Positions 14,686-22,061 of a stretch of DNA of 43,319 nucleotides are shown here, in pieces. Each line of letters begins with the position of its first letter. The stretch's first letter is position 1. The position numbers were made by a program, and so were the translations under genes. Below the pieces are notes generated by a model. That model searched no databases. It saw nothing but the letters and a program-made list of their open reading frames with translations, and had not been told where the DNA came from. The DNA comes from Oscillospiraceae bacterium (lineage in GTDB: Bacteria > Bacillota > Clostridia > Oscillospirales > Ruminococcaceae). Where the stretch lies: the NCBI GenBank assembly GCA_016288755.1, contig JAEELE010000099.1:1-43319 (forward strand), given 5' to 3'.

Positions 14686-16791
14686 TCAGATGTTATACAG
14701 GATTTCGGAATAGCACGGGAATGGCCACTTCTCCTGCGGCACAAGCACCTCAAGCGCATCTGCCGTCGTGCGCATGCGCTCCATTGCAGGCACGACCAGA
14801 CTGCGGTATGCCTGTGCGGTCGCGATCGTGCCCTCGGCGCGCGCAGCCGCGTCGATCTGCTCGCGCAGGTCGCCGATCGCGTCGTAGAGCGCAGCGGTCA
14901 GGTCGCTGATCTTTGCGGCAAGCTCCTCCTCCACGCGCGCATGGATGCGGATTTCGTCGAAGAGGCGGTGCTTTAAGTCAATCGAATCCATCAGCTCCTT
15001 GGTGTAGGAAATGACGGCGGGCAGAATCTTCTTGCGCGCCATGTCGAGCATGGTCTTTGCCTCGATGCCGACGGTCTTGCTGTAGTTCTCGAGCAGGATC
15101 TCCTTGCGCGAGGTGATCTCCGCGCCGGTCAGCACCTTCTGCTCCTCAAAAATCTGCACGAACTCCGGTCGGTCATACTGCATCAGTGCCTCGACCGTCG
15201 AGGGGTAATTCGGCAGACCGCGGCGGCGGCATTCGTCGAACCACTCGTCGCCGTAGCCGTTGCCGTTGAAGATGATGTCCCTGTTCTCGCGGATGGTGCG
15301 CACGAGCAGCTCATGGAGCGCGCTGCGGAAGTCCGCCGCCTGCTCGAGCTCCTCGCAGAAGCCGGTGACGACCGACGCAAAGACCGTGTTCATCACGAAA
15401 TTGAAGCAGGAGATCGAATCGGCAGAGCCCAGCATACGGAATTCAAACTTGTTGCCGGTGAATGCCATCGGCGATGTACGGTTACGGTCGGTCGCATCCT
15501 TGCGGAACTGCGGGATCGCATCGACGCCGAGATTGAAGCGCTCCTTGCCGTTTGCATCGAGCGGCTTGCCCTGCTCGATCGCGTCGAGCACGCGCTGCAG
15601 GTCGTCGCCGACAAAGACCGAGATGACGGTCGGGGGTGCCTCGTTGCCGCCGAGACGGCAGTCGTTGCCCGCGGAGGCGGACGAGAGACGCAGCAGCGGC
15701 GCGTATTCCTTGACGCCCTTCAGGATCGCGCAGAGCGTCAGCAGGAAGATCATGTTGTCCTGCGGGGTGTCGCCCGGGTCGAGCAGATTCTGCCCGTCGT
15801 CGGTCGAGAGCGACCAGTTGTTGTGCTTGCCCGAGCCGCTGATGCCCGCAAAGGGCTTCTCGTGCAGCAGGCAGACCAGCCCGTGCCGGAGCGCGGTCTT
15901 CTTCATCAGTTCCATCGTGAGCTGATTGTGGTCTGCGGCGATATTCGACGTGGTGTAGACCGGGGCGAGCTCGTGCTGCGCCGGTGCGACCTCGTTGTGC
16001 TCGGTCTTCGCGTAGATGCCCAGCTTCCAGAGCTCCTCGTCGAGCTCGCGCATGAAGTCGGAGACACGCTGCGTCAGGTTGCCGAAATAGTGGTCGTCCA
16101 TCTCCTCGCCCTTCGGAGGCATGGCACCGAAGAGGGTTCTGCCCGTGAGGATCAGGTCCTCGCGCGCATCGAAGCTGGATTTGTCGATCAGGAAATACTC
16201 CTGCTCGGGTCCGACATTGGTCAGCACGCGCTGCACGCGGTCATTGCCGAAGAGACGCAGCATCCGCACGGAGGCGCGGGAGACCGCCTCCATTGAGCGC
16301 AGCAGCGGGGTCTTCTTGTCGAGCACCTCGCCCGTGTAGGCGACAAAGCCGGTCGGGATGCAGAGGGTGCGGTCCTTGATGAACGCATCGGAGGTGGGGT
16401 CCCATGCGGTATAGCCGCGCGCCTCGAAGGTCGCGCGCAGACCGCCCGAGGGGAACGACGACGCATCGGGCTCGCCCTTGATGAGCTCCTTGCCGGAGAA
16501 TTCGAGGATGACGCCGCCGCCCTTGGGTGTGAGGAATGCGTCGTGCTTTTCGGCGGTGATGCCGGTCATTGGCTGGAACCAGTGCGTGTAGTGGGTGCAG
16601 CCCTTGGAGACCGCCCAGTCCTTCATGGCGCCCGCGACGACATCTGCGGCATCGCGCGGGAGGGGCGTGCCAAGTCTGCGGGTCGACATGACCGCCTCAA
16701 AGACCTTGCGCGGCAGCCGGTTCGCCATCACATGCTCGTTGAACACATTGTCGGCGAAATAGGTGTCGGGCGTTCTGAGATTCTCTTCCAT
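14686..16791 (-). CDS. glnN: Glutamine synthetase type III (GlnN)
   Basis: The 701-aa product is the long GSIII form that makes glutamine from glutamate and ammonia with ATP, common in Bacteroidetes, Ruminococcus and cyanobacteria. Visible marks are [21 protein letters not shown] near 66-86, [12 protein letters not shown] near 190-203 (metal-binding glutamates), [15 protein letters not shown] (ammonium/ATP site), [19 protein letters not shown] with metal and substrate residues, and a helical C-terminal extension typical of GSIII. Length matches the family (about 690-730). The ATG at 16789-16791 is separated from its GGAGG by a hairpin (see 16789-16831). A promoter of the CCCATTGC class lies at 16865-16893. 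The unknown gene at 13931 follows after 2 nt. Confidence 0.96.
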   Translation of the reverse strand: MEENLRTPDTYFADNVFNEHVMANRLPRKVFEAVMSTRRLGTPLPRDAADVVAGAMKDWAVSKGCTHYTHWFQPMTGITAEKHDAFLTPKGGGVILEFSGKELIKGEPDASSFPSGGLRATFEARGYTAWDPTSDAFIKDRTLCIPTGFVAYTGEVLDKKTPLLRSMEAVSRASVRMLRLFGNDRVQRVLTNVGPEQEYFLIDKSSFDAREDLILTGRTLFGAMPPKGEEMDDHYFGNLTQRVSDFMRELDEELWKLGIYAKTEHNEVAPAQHELAPVYTTSNIAADHNQLTMELMKKTALRHGLVCLLHEKPFAGISGSGKHNNWSLSTDDGQNLLDPGDTPQDNMIFLLTLCAILKGVKEYAPLLRLSSASAGNDCRLGGNEAPPTVISVFVGDDLQRVLDAIEQGKPLDANGKERFNLGVDAIPQFRKDATDRNRTSPMAFTGNKFEFRMLGSADSISCFNFVMNTVFASVVTGFCEELEQAADFRSALHELLVRTIRENRDIIFNGNGYGDEWFDECRRRGLPNYPSTVEALMQYDRPEFVQIFEEQKVLTGAEITSRKEILLENYSKTVGIEAKTMLDMARKKILPAVISYTKELMDSIDLKHRLFDEIRIHARVEEELAAKISDLTAALYDAIGDLREQIDAAARAEGTIATAQAYRSLVVPAMERMRTTADALEVLVPQEKWPFPCYSEILYNI

Positions 16792-16831
16792 TTCTTGCTC
16801 GTATCCCGGGGTATTCGGGGGATACGCCTCC
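16789..16831 (-). promoter_or_regulatory. glnN ribosome binding site split from its start codon by a hairpin
   Basis: GGAGG (complement of 16827-16831) is 35 nt from the ATG, too far for normal initiation. Between them CGTATCCC and GGGATACG (16819-16826 with 16800-16807) form a perfect 8-bp stem with an 11-nt loop. The stem begins at the base next to GGAGG and ends 8 nt before the ATG, so folding would bring the two to normal spacing. Confidence 0.7.
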
Positions 16832-16864
16832 TTTCAGTTGCATTCGGATGATGCATGACACCTT

Positions 16865-16893
16865 ATTATAGCACATTCTCCTGAAAAAAGCAA
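16865..16893 (-). promoter_or_regulatory. Promoter of glnN, CCCATTGC class
   Basis: On the minus strand CCCATTGCTTTTTT (TTGCTT at 16888-16893), a 17-bp spacer ending AATGTGC, and TATAAT (16865-16870). The whole block is nearly the same as the one upstream of the dCMP deaminase gene at 30401-30429. Confidence 0.85.
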
Positions 16894-16929
16894 TGGGAGA
16901 ATGCGCAAAGAAGTTTCCGCTGCCGGACA

Positions 16930-16966
16930 AATGAAGCCGGTATCCCCGAAGGAATACCGGCTTTCA
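16930..16966 (-). terminator. Candidate terminator of purA
   Basis: AAGCCGGTAT (16934-16943) pairs with ATACCGGCTT (16954-16963), a 10-bp stem with a 10-nt loop, 25 nt after the purA stop. The T-run on the minus strand is short (CATTTG). Confidence 0.65.
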
Positions 16967-16987
16967 TGATGTTCCGTTGATCTGCGT

Positions 16988-18262
16988 TCAGCGATAGATC
17001 ATATCGCTGCGCTTGGGACCGGTCGAGATCATCGTGATCGGGCAGTCGATCAGCTTCTCGACGTATTCGACATAATCCTTTGCAGCCTGCGGGAGCTCGT
17101 CCCACTCGGTGATGCCCATGATATCGGTCTTCCAGCCGGGCACCTTCTCGTAGACCGGCTTTGCCATATCGAGGCGGTCGCCGCTCGGGAATTCGGTTGT
17201 GCGCACGCCGTTGATATCATACGCGACGCAGACCGGAATCTCGTCGAGATAGCCCAGCACGTCGATCAGCGAGAGCGCGACATCGGTCGTGCCCTGCATC
17301 GCAACGCCGTATCGGGTCGCAACGGCATCGAACCAGCCCATTCTGCGCGGGCGTCCGGTCGTTGCACCGAATTCGCCGTCAGAGCCGCCGCGGTGACGGA
17401 GCACATCTGCTTCCTCGCCGAAAATTTCAGTCGTGAAGGGACCTGCGCCGACGCAGGAGGAATATGCCTTGACGACGGTGATGACGCGCCGGATCTCGTG
17501 CGGGGGCAGGCATGCGCCGACTGCGCCGTAGCCTGCAAGCGTCGAGGAGGAGGTCGTCATCGGATAGATGCCGTTGGTGATATCGCGCAGTGCGCCGAGC
17601 TGCCCCTCGAGCAAAATGGATTTGCCGTCCGCCACTGCCTGACGCATCAGCGAAGCCATATCGCAGAGATAGGGCTTGACATATTCGCCGACCTCCCGGA
17701 GATAGGCGAGGATTTCGGCGGGCTTGAGCGGCTCTGCATCGGGATAGAGCCCGGCGATGGTCGCATTCTTGATCGTGCAGACGCGCTCGACCTTCTCCTC
17801 AAGATTCTGATTATAGAGCTCTGCGAGCTGGAAGCCGATCTTCATCGCCTTATCGGAATAGTGCGGAGCAATGCCGGACTGCGTCGAGCCGAAGCTGTGC
17901 TTTCCGAGGCGCTGCTCCTCCAGCTTGTCAAAGAGCACATGATAGGGCATCACGAGCTGTGCACGGTCGGAGATGCGGACATCGGGTGCGGGGACGCCGC
18001 CGGCTTTCAGTGCGTCGAGCTCCTTTTTGAACGCCTCGGCATTGAATGCAGCACCCGGACCGATCAGGTTGACGGTGCCCTTCTGGAAGACACCGGACGG
18101 CAGGATGTGCAGGACATACTTTCCGTACTCATTGATGATGGTGTGACCGGCGTTTGCGCCGCCCTGAAACCGGATGACAAAATCGGCATTCTCGGCAAAG
18201 ACGTCTGTCAGCTTGCCCTTGCCCTCATCGCCCCAGTTTCCGCCTACGATTGCAGTAACCAT
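16988..18262 (-). CDS. purA: Adenylosuccinate synthase
   Basis: The 424-aa product joins IMP and aspartate with GTP, the first step to AMP. It has the P-loop-like GGNWGDEGKGK (7-17) with catalytic D12; most family members have Q where this has N9. GGANAGHTI carries catalytic H40, STLAGYGAVGACLPP and GGSDGEFGATTGRPRRMGWF are the IMP and loop regions, and KTDIMGITEWDELPQAAKDY leads to the GTP-binding C-terminus ending STGPKRSDMI. Length is normal. AAAGGA lies before ATG 18262. A SigA promoter is at 18339-18367 and a hairpin follows the stop. It stands alone, away from other pur genes. Confidence 0.95.
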   Translation of the reverse strand: MVTAIVGGNWGDEGKGKLTDVFAENADFVIRFQGGANAGHTIINEYGKYVLHILPSGVFQKGTVNLIGPGAAFNAEAFKKELDALKAGGVPAPDVRISDRAQLVMPYHVLFDKLEEQRLGKHSFGSTQSGIAPHYSDKAMKIGFQLAELYNQNLEEKVERVCTIKNATIAGLYPDAEPLKPAEILAYLREVGEYVKPYLCDMASLMRQAVADGKSILLEGQLGALRDITNGIYPMTTSSSTLAGYGAVGACLPPHEIRRVITVVKAYSSCVGAGPFTTEIFGEEADVLRHRGGSDGEFGATTGRPRRMGWFDAVATRYGVAMQGTTDVALSLIDVLGYLDEIPVCVAYDINGVRTTEFPSGDRLDMAKPVYEKVPGWKTDIMGITEWDELPQAAKDYVEYVEKLIDCPITMISTGPKRSDMIYR

Positions 18263-18338
18263 AGCTTTGCATTGTTCCTTTCTGTTTGAAGGTCAATCTT
18301 GGGGGCACTGCACCGGATGCGCAGCCATACCCTTCCTT

Positions 18339-18367
18339 ATCATACCACAAATCCGTTATTCTGTCAA
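18339..18367 (-). promoter_or_regulatory. SigA-type promoter of purA
   Basis: On the minus strand TTGACA (18362-18367), exactly 17 bp ending TTTGTGG, and TATGAT (18339-18344). No PurR box was recognised nearby. Confidence 0.85.
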
Positions 18368-18480
18368 GCCGCCCGGAGCCCGGAGCCCGGGCTGGCGATT
18401 TGGCTCCGCGAGCCGTTTTGCATTCTCACCCAATTTGCGTAACTGCACGGCGCTGAACGCGCCTTCTGTGGCGTGATACT
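18368..18480. repeat. GC-rich intergenic element (pair with 8775-8890)
   Basis: CCCGGAGCCCGGGCTGGCGA, then TTTGGCTCCGCGAG, GTTTTGCATTCTCACCC and GGCGCTGAACGCG follow the same order as the hisS-leader element. The match is partial and was judged by eye. Confidence 0.45.
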
Positions 18481-18485
18481 CCCAA

Positions 18486-18575
18486 AATTAGGAAAGAAGA
18501 AAGAATAAAGAATAACGAATAAAAAATAATGGCGGTATCCGCTTCGCGGATGGATTTGAATGGGGCTCCGGGCGC
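18486..18575. repeat. Intergenic repeat element, partial copy with GCGGTATCCGC core
   Basis: A tandem A-rich run (AAAGAATAAAGAATAACGAA) leads into GCGGTATCCGCTTCGCGGAT and GGATTTGAATGGGGC. The core is the same as in the 27432-27656 element read on the other strand. The GGAACAACTCCTCAC end is missing. No gene is seen in 18290-18586. Confidence 0.65.
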
Positions 18576-18586
18576 GCGCCGGAGCC

Positions 18587-19045
18587 TTATTCCAGTGCGC
18601 GCAGGCGTTTGACCGCCTCGATCTCCTCAGGTGCGGTCACGCCGTCGCTCTCCGTGATGATATCGCAGATCAGGTGCAGCAGCTCGAGATAGGCGTCCGC
18701 CAGCTTCTCGCTGGTCGTGCGCAGCCGCGCAAGGCTGCCCTCAAAATGCGCATCGAGCGATTCCCCGAGGGAGTCGCTGCTGTCGTGCCAGACCTCCGCA
18801 AGCTCCTCCGGTGTGTATTCAAACCCGAAGCAGCGGTTGAGGAACTCCGCCTCCTTCTCCGTGACCCTGCCGTCTGCCGCGATCAGGCGGATGACCGCGC
18901 CGGTCAGCTCCAGCTCGAAATAGACGTCCATTTCGCCGTTGATCTCGGTGTCCCATTCGTCCGCTTCTTCAACGGCGTCGCAGCTCAGCAGGAATTTCTC
19001 CCACTTCAGCTTAAAGCTCTCTGTCAGTTTTTCCAGATTATGCAT
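18587..19045 (-). CDS. TerB-like protein, 152 aa
   Basis: The product is helical and acidic. It carries LTGAVIRLIAADGRVTEKEA near 47-66, the calcium-like acidic loop of the TerB fold (AADGxVTxxE), and a second similar site LICDIITESDGVTAPEEIEA near the C-terminus. TerB-like domains occur in stress and tellurite-resistance proteins and in many proteins of unknown role; here no other ter gene is present. It has no signal peptide, so it is cytosolic. It lies 51 nt after the GH13 gene on the same strand and ends the glucan gene run. Confidence 0.72.
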   Translation of the reverse strand: MHNLEKLTESFKLKWEKFLLSCDAVEEADEWDTEINGEMDVYFELELTGAVIRLIAADGRVTEKEAEFLNRCFGFEYTPEELAEVWHDSSDSLGESLDAHFEGSLARLRTTSEKLADAYLELLHLICDIITESDGVTAPEEIEAVKRLRALE

Positions 19046-19096
19046 GTGAAATACCTCCGTTTATGATGACCGGACATGCCGGCGGATTCCGTTTGT

Positions 19097-20971
19097 TTAC
19101 AGCTCGACCTTGACTGCCACAAAGCCGTAGGGTGGCAGAATGACCTCATTGCCCTCGATCTGCCCGTGCACGGTGTCGAACATCGTATAGCGGTCGGTGA
19201 AGGGCGTTTTGTCCACGTCAAAGCGGATCTCGCGGTCGGAGCGGTTCAGCGCGATGACCATTGCCTTTCTGCGCTGCTCGCGGTAGCGCGCAAAGACGAT
19301 ATAATCGTCGTTCAGCGTCAGGAATTTCAGGCTGCCGTCGATGAACACCTTCGACAGATGGCGGATGCGCGAGAGTTCCCGCGTATATTCGATCAGCTCG
19401 TGATCCTCGCGCCCCCACGGGTAGCAGCGGCGGTTGAAGGGGTCGCCGTAGCCGTCCAGACCGGCTTCGTCGCCGTAATAGATGCTCGGCACGCCCGGCA
19501 GGAAGAACTGCAGCACCATCGCGCACATCAGCTTCTTTTTGCCGATCGCATACTGCTGCGGATTGAGCCGGCGTTCTGCCATCCAGTCCTTGTTGTGCCC
19601 GTGCGAGGGCTCGCCGCCGAAGACCGTGATCGCGCGCTCGATATCGTGCGTCGAGACGAAATTCATCAGCACGTCGACGACGCATTTCGGATAATTCTCG
19701 AGGATGGTCATGATCTGGTTGCGGAAGTCATAGGGGCTGCACCCGCCGAGAAACTGCATGATCGCAGTGCGGAAGGGGTAATTCATGACCGAATCGAGCT
19801 GATTGCCCAGCAGATAGCGCCGCTTGATGCCGTAAGCCTCCTTGGTCGAGGCATCCTCCCACACCTCGCCGATCACGATATGCTCGCCGTCGGCGCGCTT
19901 GACACAGTCGTGCAGGCGGTCGAGAAAGGCGTCGGGCAGCTCGTCGGCGACGTCGAGGCGGAAGCCCGCTGCGCCGAGGCTCATCCAGTATTCGAGCACG
20001 CCGCCGCGCCCGGTGATATAGTCCGTGTATTCGGGCTGGTTCTCGTTGACATTCGGCAGCGTGTCGATGCCCCACCACGCCTCATAGGTGTCGGGGTAAT
20101 GCTGGAAGGTGTACCACTTGAAATAGGGGCTGTTCGGGGAGTTGTAGGCGCCCTCGGTGTCGTAGCGCCCGAACTTGTTGAAATAGATGCTGTCGGCGCC
20201 GGTGTGCGAGAACACGCCGTCGAGAATGACCTGCATGCCGTGGCGCGCCGCCTCGGTGCAGAGCCGCTGGAAATCCTGATTGGTGCCGAGCAGCGGGTCG
20301 ATTCTGCGGTAGTTTGCGGTGTTGTAGCGGTGATTCTCGTGCGCCTCAAAGATCGGGTTGAGATAGATGCAGGTGACGCCGAGCGATTCGAGATAGGGCA
20401 GCTGCTGCACGATGCCCTCTAAATCGCCGCCGAAATAGTCGTTGTTCCAGACATGCCCGTTCTGGTCGGGCTTATACCACGGCGTGCCGTACCAGTCGTC
20501 GCGGAGCACGCGGTCATTCGGCACATTGTCATGCGGCAGACCGCTTTTGCAGAAGCGGTCGGGGAAGATCTGATACATCACGCCGCCCTTGAGGAATGCC
20601 GGCGTTTCAAATGCCTCGTCATAGACCGTGAGTTGAAAGAGATCGCCGTGCCCGTCGACGCCCTCGTGACAGGCAGCCTTTTTGATATAATGCCACTGCC
20701 CGCCGGCGATGAAGGAGAAATAGTAATAATGCACGCCGGGGATCTTCGCGGAGGCAGTTGCGGAATAATACACATCTCCGCCGCTTTCATAGACAGTGTT
20801 CATCGGAATAAACTGTTCCTTCATGCCCGGGCGGTAGAGCACGAGCATGGGGTTGGAATCCAGCCCTGCCGATTTCGGCAGGCAGATCGTAAAGGTACAG
20901 GGCTCATTCTGACGGAGCGCCCCGAATATCGATTTGTAGGCGCGGTCCCAGCTGTCATAGATACGTCGCAT
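19097..20971 (-). CDS. Cytoplasmic GH13 alpha-glucan hydrolase (neopullulanase/maltodextrinase type)
   Basis: The 624-aa product has an N-terminal beta-sandwich domain (about 1-120), then a GH13 barrel starting VMYQIFPDRF (131-140). The four family regions are DGVFSHTG (251-258), GFRLDVAD with nucleophile D340, VIGEVW with acid/base E369, and FVSTHDIE (438-445) with H442-D443. A beta C-terminal domain ends YGFVAVKVEL. It has no signal peptide, so it acts on imported maltodextrins, pullulan fragments or stored glycogen-derived chains. ATG 20971 is 8 nt after GGAG; the nearby ATG 20977 is too close. It lies between a membrane protein and the TerB-like gene, 1.1 kb from glycogen phosphorylase. 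Confidence 0.9.
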   Translation of the reverse strand: MRRIYDSWDRAYKSIFGALRQNEPCTFTICLPKSAGLDSNPMLVLYRPGMKEQFIPMNTVYESGGDVYYSATASAKIPGVHYYYFSFIAGGQWHYIKKAACHEGVDGHGDLFQLTVYDEAFETPAFLKGGVMYQIFPDRFCKSGLPHDNVPNDRVLRDDWYGTPWYKPDQNGHVWNNDYFGGDLEGIVQQLPYLESLGVTCIYLNPIFEAHENHRYNTANYRRIDPLLGTNQDFQRLCTEAARHGMQVILDGVFSHTGADSIYFNKFGRYDTEGAYNSPNSPYFKWYTFQHYPDTYEAWWGIDTLPNVNENQPEYTDYITGRGGVLEYWMSLGAAGFRLDVADELPDAFLDRLHDCVKRADGEHIVIGEVWEDASTKEAYGIKRRYLLGNQLDSVMNYPFRTAIMQFLGGCSPYDFRNQIMTILENYPKCVVDVLMNFVSTHDIERAITVFGGEPSHGHNKDWMAERRLNPQQYAIGKKKLMCAMVLQFFLPGVPSIYYGDEAGLDGYGDPFNRRCYPWGREDHELIEYTRELSRIRHLSKVFIDGSLKFLTLNDDYIVFARYREQRRKAMVIALNRSDREIRFDVDKTPFTDRYTMFDTVHGQIEGNEVILPPYGFVAVKVEL

Positions 20972-21133
20972 GAACATTGCTCCTTTCAGATTCAGTCTTT
21001 GCACAGAACGGGGTACATATACGGCAGCGGATTGCGGAACGGCAGGAACATCAGGCTGCCGTCAGGGGAAGCGCCAAGAAAAGAAGGTGCTGCTTTGTCA
21101 TACCGGATCATCCTATGCCGGGCTTTGCCCGTG

Positions 21134-21928
21134 TCATACCAGATCCATCATCACGGGGATGAACTGCATGATCAGTGCCGCCAGCATTCCGAAGATGATG
21201 GAAGCGTAGCAAAGCACTTTATTATTGCTGTAGTGTGTGGAGAGGAATTTCAGGCTCCTGCTCGGGTGCTGCTTCGAGAACAGAGGCTGACACACATAAT
21301 GCACCGTTCCGATCAGATAACCCAAGCCGAAATCCAGAACGAAAGCGATTATGAAAAACGACGCAATGCCGAGCAGCAGACGCAGCACCAACAACAGCAC
21401 AGGCATCACGATACAGGTGATGAGTCCCTTTTCAAAGTAGGCATACAGAATGAGCCCGTCTGCGATGCAGGGAGAGAACACCACGATACAGATCAGGAGC
21501 TTCCGAAAAAAGCCGCTGCATCCGCTGAAGACTTCGCCGGGACCTGTCCAAAAGGATACGGGAGTGCCGGAATCAGCCCATACGGTATCCTCGCTATCCG
21601 CCCGATCGAGGAGAAAAGAGGCGAACAGCCCGTACATAACAGGGACCAGAAGAATCAGCACAATCGCCGTCACCACGCCGCAGAGCACGATGCCTGTCAT
21701 TTCGCCCGGATGCGTCAGAAAGCGGAAGAGGCAGCGAAAATAAGCAGCCCAATAGCTTCGGAACACATGATCCTGATCGGGCAGCTCGCCGACGAGCAGA
21801 TCAATTTCGCTGACAGGCGCCGTTGTTGCTTCGGCAAAGGCGGGCACCGCGCAGACGCGGAAGAGCAGAAGCGGCAGAACCAGCACCGTCAGGAGGCGCA
21901 GTGTGTGCCTATATTTTTTCACAGTCAT
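21134..21928 (-). CDS. Multi-pass membrane protein with signal peptide, 264 aa
   Basis: The product begins MTVKKYRHTLRLLTVLVLPL with a hydrophobic core and a likely cleavage after AFA near residue 33. Four or so further membrane segments are visible: GIVLCGVVTAIVLILLVPVM, LLICIVVFSPCIADGLIL, CIVMPVLLLVLRLLLGIASF and a final CYASIIFGMLAALIMQF. No known family is recognised. GAGGG sits directly before the ATG at 21926-21928; a GTG 6 nt further in (21920-21922) has better spacing and may be the true start. It lies between the glycogen phosphorylase terminator and the GH13 gene (162-nt gap). Confidence 0.7.
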   Translation of the reverse strand: MTVKKYRHTLRLLTVLVLPLLLFRVCAVPAFAEATTAPVSEIDLLVGELPDQDHVFRSYWAAYFRCLFRFLTHPGEMTGIVLCGVVTAIVLILLVPVMYGLFASFLLDRADSEDTVWADSGTPVSFWTGPGEVFSGCSGFFRKLLICIVVFSPCIADGLILYAYFEKGLITCIVMPVLLLVLRLLLGIASFFIIAFVLDFGLGYLIGTVHYVCQPLFSKQHPSRSLKFLSTHYSNNKVLCYASIIFGMLAALIMQFIPVMMDLV

Positions 21929-21940
21929 CCCTCGATTCCG

Positions 21941-21978
21941 TAAAAGAAAATGCGGGCGATTGCCACCAACCGCCCGCA
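21941..21978 (-). terminator. Terminator of glgP
   Basis: On the minus strand TGCGGGCG pairs with CGCCCGCA (21971-21978 with 21951-21958) around a 12-nt loop and is followed by TTTTCTTTTA. It lies about 85 nt after the glgP stop. Confidence 0.85.
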
Positions 21979-22027
21979 CTCACACATTGTTATTTTTGTA
22001 TTGCGGCTACAGCAGCGCTGCCGAATC

Positions 22028-22056
22028 CTCCCAATTCCGCATTCTGCATTCCGCAT
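22028..22056. repeat. Short tandem ATTCCGCATTCTGC repeat
   Basis: AATTCCGCATTCTGCATTCC followed by GCAT forms about three degenerate 8-bp units between the glgP stop and its terminator. The style matches other short tandem arrays in the window. Confidence 0.5.
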
Positions 22057-22061
22057 GATCT

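Noticed and set aside
20453-21943. 496-codon plus-strand frame opposite the GH13 and membrane protein genes
   Set aside because: It spans two real minus-strand genes and their gap, lacks a binding site and shows no recognisable domain.
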